NCBI GenBank assembly: GCA_003149835.1
Contig: QAMX01000020.1
Span: forward strand, 1-15,872
Direction: 5' to 3'
DNA length: 15,872 nucleotides
DNA from: Clostridiales bacterium
GTDB taxonomy: Bacteria; Bacillota; Clostridia; Oscillospirales; QAMX01
Shown here piece by piece: positions 1 through 6,090 of this stretch; position 1 is the first letter of the stretch; every line of letters starts with the position of its first letter. The notes beneath the pieces were generated by a model. That model ran no database searches. It saw only the letters and a list, made by a program, of their open reading frames with translations, and was not told the origin of the DNA. The position numbers and the translations under genes are program-made.

Positions 1-752
1 TTGGAGATCTTGCGGGCGACTTCGAGCATCATGTCGTAGTCCCATTCGCCGTCGCGGACGGCCTGATACAGCGTCTCGGCCGGGTAACCGGCGCTCTCGC
101 ACAGCTCCTTGTTGAACGCGTAGAAGTGGCCGAGGCGCGTGTTTTCGTACTTGCCGGTGATATCAAGGGCGTAAACGTGGTCTTCGATGGTGCTCATCAG
201 GGTGTAGATCTGGTTGAAGTTGTTCTCGTTGTAGAGATCCAGACCGGCGTCGATCATCGTTTCAAGCGGACGGATGCCGCCCATCATCGCCAGCGGAATC
301 CATGTCGACTGGCGGCAGGAGATAAAGTCCTGCAAAAAAACGCCGCCGACGGCCGCGGGGAGAAGCGTGTCGGTTTTGTTGTCGGAGCCTGTGGCCGTGA
401 TGACGCAGTTGAGATCGGCCTCGATCTGCGCATAGATCTGCTGAACCTCGTCGAATTCCGCTGTGACGGATTCGCCCTCGCCTAAAATGCTGTTAAGGCC
501 GCCGCCGTACCCCTGCGTGTTCAAAACGAATTCATAGCCGTCCAGATCGATTTTGTTGGGATCGGCCGTGGTTTCACCTACGGCGTCGCCGGACGGTTCC
601 GTGGCGGGATCGGTGGCGTCGCTGCCGGAGAGGGAAGGCGTGGCGGTTGTCGTGACGGCGGGGTCGTCGCCGGTCGAGCAGCCGGAGAGAGCCGCTGGGA
701 CAAGCATGAGCACCGCCAGCACGAGGGCCAGTAAACGAATTGTTTTACTCAT
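1..752 (-). CDS. Extracellular solute-binding lipoprotein (ABC sugar-transporter type), C-terminus beyond the window
   Basis: The reading frame runs from ATG at 752 down to base 1 without a stop, giving about 250 N-terminal residues. The start is fixed by AGGAGG (759-764) six bases upstream. Residues 1-25 form a lipoprotein signal: MSKTIR, a hydrophobic stretch, then the lipobox LSGC with Cys25 as the lipidated residue. Residues 26-66 are a Thr/Ser/Asp/Pro-rich tether. From about residue 70 the protein resembles family-1 solute-binding proteins of Clostridia, including the stretch around HFYAFNKELCESAGYP and the GEWDYDMMLEVARKI segment. By family knowledge such proteins sit on the outer membrane face and pass oligosaccharides or similar solutes to an ABC permease. 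The permease genes are not in view and the ligand cannot be told. It is divergent from the gene at 1194. Confidence 0.85.
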   Translation of the reverse strand, partial: MSKTIRLLALVLAVLMLVPAALSGCSTGDDPAVTTTATPSLSGSDATDPATEPSGDAVGETTADPNKIDLDGYEFVLNTQGYGGGLNSILGEGESVTAEFDEVQQIYAQIEADLNCVITATGSDNKTDTLLPAAVGGVFLQDFISCRQSTWIPLAMMGGIRPLETMIDAGLDLYNENNFNQIYTLMSTIEDHVYALDITGKYENTRLGHFYAFNKELCESAGYPAETLYQAVRDGEWDYDMMLEVARKIS

Positions 753-802
753 GGGTTTCCTCCTATGTATAAAAATGTGGGTAAATATGGCCGCTGACAT
801 GT

Positions 803-831
803 ATGGTATCATCGACCGCCGCGGAAAGCAA
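803..831 (-). promoter_or_regulatory. Candidate sigma-A promoter of the solute-binding lipoprotein gene
   Basis: Read on the minus strand, TTGCTT (831-826) is followed after 17 bases by TACCAT (808-803). A TG dinucleotide one base ahead of the -10 box makes it an extended -10. Transcription would begin near 796, leaving a leader of roughly 44 bases before the ATG at 752. The -10 box matches the consensus at four of six positions, so this is a fair but not certain call. Confidence 0.5.
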
Positions 832-1054
832 TGAGCGCGCGGAGAAAAGCAACATCAGACCACAAAACAGACAACATTAAACCATCACGGATTCGCGGCG
901 GCGTAAAACTGGCTGAAAGCGTTTTGAAGGCGTGAGCGATGTCTGCGTCCAATGAAAATTTTAGGTCTGCCGGCATGGAGTTGGAGGCGGGGACTGCGGC
1001 CGGAACCTGCCGGCGCCGATGGCGGCTCCGCCGGGCTGGGATATGCGCCATGAT
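832..1054. other. Non-coding part of the divergent intergenic region
   Basis: The gap between the lipoprotein gene (starts at 752) and the GlmU-like gene (starts at 1194) is 441 bp. Apart from the two promoters listed separately, I see no convincing ORF, RNA gene, riboswitch or repeat in this stretch. Short frames on both strands lack a Shine-Dalgarno site and recognisable protein sequence. Operator sites for a regulator of the lipoprotein could lie here, but none stands out. Confidence 0.5.
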
Positions 1055-1083
1055 TTGACAGTCAGAACGGCATGAGATATAAT
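1055..1083 (+). promoter_or_regulatory. Perfect-consensus sigma-A promoter
   Basis: TTGACA (1055-1060) and TATAAT (1078-1083) are separated by exactly 17 bases, matching the housekeeping consensus at all twelve positions. An AT-rich run follows to about 1098. Transcription should start near 1090, giving a leader of about 100 bases before the TTG start at 1194. It probably drives the whole rightward block up to the terminator at 5987-6027. A perfect match suggests strong, housekeeping expression unless a repressor acts here. Confidence 0.9.
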
Positions 1084-1193
1084 ATATATATAATATAATG
1101 TGTATTGACGGGTGTTTGCGGGAACACCGGATGAGAGTTGCCGGTCGGCGAACGGGCCGGACAGACATGCTTGAAAAAGGAGTTGGATCAATA

Positions 1194-1880
1194 TTGAAGA
1201 GAGCGATTTACACGGCGGCGTTGTTCGACCTGACCTATACGGCGGCGAGACCGTTATTTGAACATACCGTTTATCCGTGGGAAATTCTGCCCGATCTCTG
1301 CGCGTTTTTGACGGAGTACGGACAAAATCTGCCTGCGGAGGATTATGACAGAGCCGGCGACGGCGTGTGGATTGCAAAGAGCGCCGTCGTCGCGCCGACG
1401 GCCGAGATCCGCGGTCCCGCTGTGATAGGTCCGGGAGCCGAGGTGCGCCATTGCGCGTATATCCGCGGCGGCGCGCTCGTCGGCGAGGGCTGCGTCGTCG
1501 GCAACTCGTGCGAGCTGAAAAACTGCGTGCTCTTCGACGGGGCGAAGGCTCCGCATTACAACTATATCGGCGATTCCGTGCTTGGCCACGGCGCGCATAT
1601 GGGCGCGGGCGCGGTCACATCGAACGTCAAAAGCGATAAAACCCCGGTCAGGGTCAAATGGGGCGGCGCAGAAGCGGGCGAGATTGTCACCGGACTGCGC
1701 AAGCTCGGCGCGATGGTCGGCGATTTTGTCGAGATCGGGTGCAACAGCGTGCTCTGCCCGGGCAGCGTCATTGGCCGCGGCACGATCGTATATCCGCTTT
1801 CCCGTGTGCGCGGGGTGATCGAGGCCGAGCGGATCTATAAAGGCGGAGCGGACGTGGTGGCGCGCGAACGGCGGAGCTAA
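1194..1880 (+). CDS. GlmU-like left-handed beta-helix (hexapeptide) protein, putative sugar-1-phosphate acyltransferase
   Basis: The 228-residue protein lacks a nucleotidyltransferase domain. After an N-terminal segment (FDLTYTAARPLFEHT, residues 11-25), hexapeptide repeats run from about residue 58 to 205. Residues 107-149 line up with the GlmU acetyltransferase site: ELK (Lys109), PHYNYIGD with His121 (equivalent to E. coli GlmU His363, the catalytic base) and Tyr124, then MGAG and Asn144. The tyrosine after that Asn in GlmU is Val145 here. I chose TTG at 1194, behind AAGGAG (1177-1182), because close relatives known to me begin a few residues before the FDL motif; ATG at 1167 or 1098 would add a non-conserved extension. 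Database names such as 'UDP-GlcNAc pyrophosphorylase' do not fit the missing domain. It is followed 88 bp later by glmM, suggesting a role in amino-sugar phosphate metabolism. The substrate is inferred. Confidence 0.85.
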   Translation: MKRAIYTAALFDLTYTAARPLFEHTVYPWEILPDLCAFLTEYGQNLPAEDYDRAGDGVWIAKSAVVAPTAEIRGPAVIGPGAEVRHCAYIRGGALVGEGCVVGNSCELKNCVLFDGAKAPHYNYIGDSVLGHGAHMGAGAVTSNVKSDKTPVRVKWGGAEAGEIVTGLRKLGAMVGDFVEIGCNSVLCPGSVIGRGTIVYPLSRVRGVIEAERIYKGGADVVARERRS

Positions 1881-1968
1881 GCGCGGGCTGCGCGGTATAT
1901 GCGCGGCGAGTTGATTTAGGAAGGGAGAACGGATTCTCCGGCTGGATACCGGGGGATCGGATAAAACG

Positions 1969-3324
1969 ATGGGCAGATTATTTGGAACAGACGGGATTCG
2001 CGGCATTGCCGGCAGCGAGCTGAACGGCGAACTGGCGATGAGCATCGGCAGAGCCGCGGCGGCGGTGCTGACGGAAGGCTGCCGCCGCAGGCCGGTCTTC
2101 GTCGTCGGCACGGATACGCGCATTTCCTCGGATATGCTTTCGGCGGCCGTCTCGGCAGGGCTTTGCTCGGTCGGCGCGGACGTGATCAGCCTCGGCGTGA
2201 TCCCGACGCCTGCCGTGGCCTATCTCGTGGAAAAATACAAGGCCGACGCCGGCATCATGATTTCAGCGTCGCACAACACCTCGGAATACAACGGCATCAA
2301 GATTTTCAGCGGCGACGGTTATAAGCTGCCCGACGCGCTGGAAGAGCGCATGGAGGACATCGTGCTCGACCGCGTCGGCGAGCCGGCCGTCGTCACCGGC
2401 GACGGCATCGGCAAAATCACGCTGCGCCCATCCGCCGCGAAGGATTATATCGACCATTTGAAATCGAGCGTGCCGTATTCGCTCGACGGGCTTCGAGTCG
2501 CCGTGGACTGCGCCAACGGTTCGGCGAGCGTGACGGCGGAGCGGCTGTTTGCGTCATTGGGCGCAGAGGCGCATCTGCTGTTCAACGCGCCGGACGGGGT
2601 CAATATCAACCAAGGCTGCGGCTCGACGCATATGGAGGCTCTGTCGGCTTATGTGGCGGAGCACGGTCTTGACGCCGGCGTGGCGTTCGACGGCGACGCC
2701 GACCGCTGTCTCTGCGTCGACGAAACCGGCGCGCTGATCGACGGCGACGTCATCATGGCCATCTGCGCGGCCGATCTGGCCGAGCGCGGCAAGCTGTCGA
2801 AAAAAACCGTCGTCGGCACGATCATGAGCAACTTCGGCTTCGGCCGCTTCTGCGAGGAAAACGGGCTGCGCTTTATCCCCACAAAGGTCGGCGACCGGTT
2901 TGTGCTCGAAGAAATGCTGTTGGAGGACTATTCGTTCGGCGGCGAGCAGTCGGGCCATATCATCTTCCGCGACTTTGCAACGACGGGCGACGGGCAGCTT
3001 ACGGCGATTCAGCTGCTCTCCATGCTCCGCCGCAAGGGTCGGAAGCTCTCCGAGCTGTCGGGCCTGATGACGAAGTACCCGCAGACGATGGTGAACGTCG
3101 CCGTTTCCGCCGAGGGCAAGCTGCTGTTCTATACCGACCGCGCCGTCAAGGAGCGCATCGACGAAGCGAAGCGCACGCTCGGCAAGGATGGGCGGATCGT
3201 CGTCCGTCCCTCGGGCACGGAGCCGCTGATCCGTGTGATGGCGGAGGGAAAGGACGTCGCCGAGATCGAACGGATTACCGCGGAGGTAGCGGCGGTGATC
3301 GCCGAACGCCTCGGCAAGCAATAA
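1969..3324 (+). CDS. glmM: Phosphoglucosamine mutase GlmM
   Basis: This cytoplasmic enzyme converts glucosamine-6-phosphate to glucosamine-1-phosphate on the way to UDP-GlcNAc, peptidoglycan and other envelope polymers. The 451 residues match the family length. It begins with the typical MGRLFGTDGIRG. The active-site loop ISASHN carries the phosphorylated Ser101. The metal-binding loop DGDADR is at 241-246, the sugar-binding loop GGEQSGH at 324-330, and the phosphate-binding loop RPSGTEPLIRV at 413-423. All key residues are present, so it should be active. The Shine-Dalgarno site is weak (GGGGGA at 1951-1956, 12 bases from ATG). A small inverted repeat, GGAGAA/TTCTCC (1924-1939), lies in the gap before it. 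It probably shares the transcript from 1055-1083 with the GlmU-like gene. Confidence 0.97.
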   Translation: MGRLFGTDGIRGIAGSELNGELAMSIGRAAAAVLTEGCRRRPVFVVGTDTRISSDMLSAAVSAGLCSVGADVISLGVIPTPAVAYLVEKYKADAGIMISASHNTSEYNGIKIFSGDGYKLPDALEERMEDIVLDRVGEPAVVTGDGIGKITLRPSAAKDYIDHLKSSVPYSLDGLRVAVDCANGSASVTAERLFASLGAEAHLLFNAPDGVNINQGCGSTHMEALSAYVAEHGLDAGVAFDGDADRCLCVDETGALIDGDVIMAICAADLAERGKLSKKTVVGTIMSNFGFGRFCEENGLRFIPTKVGDRFVLEEMLLEDYSFGGEQSGHIIFRDFATTGDGQLTAIQLLSMLRRKGRKLSELSGLMTKYPQTMVNVAVSAEGKLLFYTDRAVKERIDEAKRTLGKDGRIVVRPSGTEPLIRVMAEGKDVAEIERITAEVAAVIAERLGKQ

Positions 3325-3478
3325 CGCGGGGAGCCGCGGTTTGATTCCGACCGGCAGTTCATAGTGGGAAACGGCGGCCGGCGCATCGGACCAGGCATGG
3401 CTTTGCCTGAAAATCGCGGAGCGCGTCCGAAAAAGCGGTTTTGTGCGAATTCAGAGTTTATGAAAGGAAGGGCCGGCT

Positions 3479-4264
3479 GTGCTTGACAAAATATGCGCCG
3501 CCGTGCGCGCGGCGGGCGAAATCGTCCTGAGCGCGGAGACATACTGCGGCGACGGAATCCAGAAGAGCGGCGACGGCAATTATGTGACGGAGTACGATGT
3601 GCGCGTTCAGAACTGTCTGCGCGGCGCGCTCGCCTCGATCTGCCCCGGCGCGGCGTTCTGCGGCGAGGAAAACGGGGAACAGGGCGAGGGCGAGCTCGTG
3701 TGGATTGTCGATCCGATCGACGGCACGTCAAATTTCATTCACGGCACGGGCATGTGCGCGGTTTCGGTCGCGCTGTCGAGGCCCGCGGAAAACCGCACCG
3801 AGCTGGCGGCGGTTTACAATCCGTATACGGATGAGCTGTATACCGCGTCGCGGGGCGGCGGCGCGTTCCTGAACGGAAAGCGCCTGGCCGTTTCGGCGCG
3901 CGACTATGAGCACGCGCTGATCGGCTTTGGGACGACGCCGTATGACCGCGCCTTTGCCGGCGCGACGTTTGCGCTGGTCTCCAATGCGTTTGCGCGGGCG
4001 CTGGACGTGCGGCGGAGCGGCAGCGCGGCGCTTGATCTGGCCTATGTGGCCGCGGGCCGGCTCGACGGCTTTTTTGAAATGACCTTGCAGCCGTGGGACT
4101 ATGCCGCCGGCGCTCTGCTCGTCGCCGAAGCCGGAGGGACGGTGACGCGCTTCCGCGGCGCGCCGCCGGATTTGAAGCGGCCGTCGAGCATTCTCGCAGG
4201 CAACGGAGAGGTATACGCCGCGCTGCGCGCCATAGCCGCGCCGTATGCGGACGGCGTGTACTGA
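3479..4264 (+). CDS. Inositol monophosphatase family protein (SuhB/IMPase type)
   Basis: This is a Mg2+-dependent phosphatase of the FIG superfamily, likely cytoplasmic. The 261 residues are normal for the family. The diagnostic parts are present: a GEEN acidic pair (Glu63/Glu64), the metal motif DPIDGTSNF (residues 78-86) and the C-terminal motif WDYAAGALLVAEAGG (206-220, Asp207 a metal ligand). The start is GTG at 3479, preceded by AGGAAGG about eight bases upstream. The true substrate cannot be told; family members act on inositol phosphates, histidinol phosphate, 3'-phosphoadenosine phosphates or fructose-1,6-bisphosphate. It follows glmM after 154 bp, a gap containing a short hairpin (CAGGCA/TGCCTG, 3392-3409) without a U-run, and so may be cotranscribed. 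The neighbours suggest phosphosugar or envelope metabolism, but only by association. Confidence 0.9.
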   Translation: MLDKICAAVRAAGEIVLSAETYCGDGIQKSGDGNYVTEYDVRVQNCLRGALASICPGAAFCGEENGEQGEGELVWIVDPIDGTSNFIHGTGMCAVSVALSRPAENRTELAAVYNPYTDELYTASRGGGAFLNGKRLAVSARDYEHALIGFGTTPYDRAFAGATFALVSNAFARALDVRRSGSAALDLAYVAAGRLDGFFEMTLQPWDYAAGALLVAEAGGTVTRFRGAPPDLKRPSSILAGNGEVYAALRAIAAPYADGVY

Positions 4265-4395
4265 GCGCAGTCCGGATGCCTGCGCAAACGTTCTCCGATC
4301 GGAAACGGATCCGGCGGGCAAAGGCTTCTGCCCTCAAATGAACCGCGCCTGCGGTGTGGCGCGCGCTCAGCAGAACGAAGAAATGGGGAATATGG

Positions 4396-5334
4396 ATGGA
4401 GATTTTATCGGCGCTTGAATCGATTCGCACGCCGTTTTTGGACACGTTGTTTCTCTATATCACGCAGCTTGGCGAGGAGGTCGTTTTTACGGCGGTGATC
4501 CTCGGCTCGCTCTGGTGCTTGAACAAGCGCGCGGGCTTCTGGATGTTTTTTTCGTGGGGCTGCGGGACTGGCGTCAACCAGCTTGTGAAGGCGGTCTGCA
4601 AGGTGCCGCGCCCGTGGGCGCGCGACGCCGCCCTCACGACGGTCGAAGCGGCCAAGCCCGCCGCGACCGGCTATTCCTTCCCGAGCGGGCATACGCAGTC
4701 GGTGCTGGGGCTGTTCGGATCGCTGTCGGTCTTTGCGCGGCGGCGGTGGGTGACGGTGGTGAGCGCGTTCCTGGTGCTTCTGACCGGTTTTTCGCGGCTG
4801 TATCTCGGCGTCCACACGCTTGCCGACGTCGTCGGCGCCTTTGCCATCGGCTTGGCCATCGTGTTTTTTATGGCGTGGCTGTCCGACTTGGAGGCGGACA
4901 AGCCGTGGGTCACCTGGATTGCCTGCGGCCTGCTCGTCGGGATTTCCGCGGCGCTGCTGATCTACGCGCTGGCCTCCGACAGCGCGGATGAAAATATGGC
5001 GGAGGCCGTTGAAAACGGCTGGAAGCTGTTCGGCGCCTCTATCGGCCTGACGGCTGCGTGGCAGCTCGACCGCTATTGGCTGCGGTTCGATACGCGCGCG
5101 GTCTGGTATGTGCAGATCGTAAAATTCGCCGTTGGCGTCGGGCTGGCGCTGCTGATTCAGCAGGGCTTGAAGCAGCCGCTGCTGGATCTGTGCGGAGGCT
5201 CGCACGCGGCGGACGGCATCCGTTATCTGCTGATCGCGCTGTTCGCGGGTTTTCTCTATCCGCTGACCTTCCGCTTTTGGGCGAAGCTGGGGCGCGGCAA
5301 ACCCGGGACGGAAGAACCGACGGACAAACCGTGA
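4396..5334 (+). CDS. PAP2-family membrane phosphatase
   Basis: The 312-residue integral membrane protein carries all three signatures of the PAP2 lipid phosphatase family: KX6RP (Lys65 to Pro73), PSGH (96-99) and SRX5HXXXD (Ser133, Arg134, His140, Asp144). Hydrophobic segments lie near 28-42, 46-63, 101-113, 117-136, 146-163 and 171-193. Three more at about 211-223, 238-256 and 276-291 form a C-terminal extension beyond the core. Members remove phosphate from undecaprenyl pyrophosphate, phosphatidic acid or phosphatidylglycerophosphate at the membrane. Next to glmM, recycling of the undecaprenyl carrier is an attractive guess, but not shown. ATG at 4396 is preferred over an upstream GTG at 4354 because it gives the usual short N-terminus; its Shine-Dalgarno site (GGGGAA) is weak. 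The YbaK gene starts 13 bp after its stop. Confidence 0.92.
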   Translation: MEILSALESIRTPFLDTLFLYITQLGEEVVFTAVILGSLWCLNKRAGFWMFFSWGCGTGVNQLVKAVCKVPRPWARDAALTTVEAAKPAATGYSFPSGHTQSVLGLFGSLSVFARRRWVTVVSAFLVLLTGFSRLYLGVHTLADVVGAFAIGLAIVFFMAWLSDLEADKPWVTWIACGLLVGISAALLIYALASDSADENMAEAVENGWKLFGASIGLTAAWQLDRYWLRFDTRAVWYVQIVKFAVGVGLALLIQQGLKQPLLDLCGGSHAADGIRYLLIALFAGFLYPLTFRFWAKLGRGKPGTEEPTDKP

Positions 5335-5347
5335 GGGAGGCGGCGGC

Positions 5348-5854
5348 ATGTCGTTTGAACAGGTAAAGCGTTTTTTTGACGGCTGCGGGCTGGGCGGGCG
5401 CGTCATGCGTTTCGAGGTTTCCAGTGCGACCGTGGGGCTGGCCGCCGAAGCCGTTGGCTGCGAGCCGGCGCGGATTGCCAAGACCTTGTCGTTTCTCGTC
5501 GGCGAACAGCCGGTGCTGATCGTTACGGCCGGGGACGCCCGTGTCGACAATAAAAAATATAAACAACAGTTTCACGAAAAGGCGCGTATGCTCCCGCATG
5601 CGGAGGTTGAGGCGCGCGTCGGCCATGCGCCGGGCGGCGTCTGTCCGTTTGCGGTCCGAGAAGGGGTGACGGTTTACCTCGACGTGTCGCTGCGGCGCTT
5701 CCAAACCGTCTATCCGGCTGCCGGGAGCGCGGACAGCGCGGTGCGCCTGTCGGTTGACGAGCTGGAACAGTGCAGCTCCGGCTTTGCGGCATGGGTCGAC
5801 GTCTGTAAGGATTGGGCCGGCGGCGCGGGAGCGCAAAACCGCTCTCCGGCTTAA
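5348..5854 (+). CDS. YbaK/EbsC-family aminoacyl-tRNA deacylase
   Basis: The 168-residue single-domain protein matches the YbaK/INS family, cytoplasmic enzymes that clear mischarged tRNA (for example Cys-tRNAPro) in trans. Visible landmarks are AKTLSF with the conserved Lys45, the IVTAGDARVD strand (58-67) and GHAPGGVCPF (92-101), a conserved loop of the substrate pocket. The start has a strong Shine-Dalgarno site (AGGGAGG, about eight bases upstream) and follows the PAP2 stop by 13 bp, so it is translated from the same message. Which amino acid it removes cannot be told. It is the last gene before the bidirectional terminator at 5987-6027. Confidence 0.9.
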   Translation: MSFEQVKRFFDGCGLGGRVMRFEVSSATVGLAAEAVGCEPARIAKTLSFLVGEQPVLIVTAGDARVDNKKYKQQFHEKARMLPHAEVEARVGHAPGGVCPFAVREGVTVYLDVSLRRFQTVYPAAGSADSAVRLSVDELEQCSSGFAAWVDVCKDWAGGAGAQNRSPA

Positions 5855-5986
5855 CGGCTTCTGAATACAAAATCACGGAAGGGACAAGGGAACTTTGCGA
5901 CTTGACCGTATGCGTCCGCCGGGATTTGCACGGAGACTCCGTCTGCATTTATGCTCCGAAAGCCTTTTTTGAACAGTTTTGACAAT

Positions 5987-6027
5987 AAGAGCGTCCGCTT
6001 TTTCTTGCAGAAAAAGCGGACGCTCTT
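5987..6027. terminator. Bidirectional intrinsic terminator between convergent genes
   Basis: A perfect 19-bp inverted repeat (5987-6005 and 6009-6027) with a three-base loop (TGC) lies between the YbaK gene (plus, ends 5854) and the GH3 gene (minus, ends 6091). The stem has a GC-rich base (GAGCGTCCGC) and an A/T-rich top. Downstream is GGTTTT on the plus strand and TTATTGTCAAAAC on the minus strand, so the U-tracts are modest. Position between converging genes and stem quality make a two-way terminator very likely. Confidence 0.85.
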
Positions 6028-6090
6028 GGTTTTACCGCCGGAGACGCGGGTTGCTGCGACGCTCAGAAAAACGCGGCCGCGGCAGTCCGG

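Noticed and set aside
126-834. Plus-strand open frames opposite the lipoprotein gene
   Set aside because: The minus strand encodes a lipoprotein signal, tether and solute-binding domain in one uninterrupted frame with a strong Shine-Dalgarno site. The plus frames have no recognisable content.
1098-1193. Upstream ATG (1098 or 1167) for the GlmU-like protein
   Set aside because: The extra residues are Arg/Gly-rich and not family-like. The site at 1098 has no Shine-Dalgarno, and TTG 1194 follows AAGGAG at a somewhat long but usable distance. ATG 1167 is not strictly excluded.
4405-5550. Minus-strand open frame (381 codons) opposite the PAP2 gene
   Set aside because: It overlaps both PAP2 and YbaK genes in antisense, has a Gln/Arg-rich translation without domains and no good start signal.
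5930-5942. ACGGAGACTCCGT inverted repeat as an operator
   Set aside because: Six-base arms around one base are too short to be convincing by themselves, and the site lies between two gene ends, where an operator is not expected.
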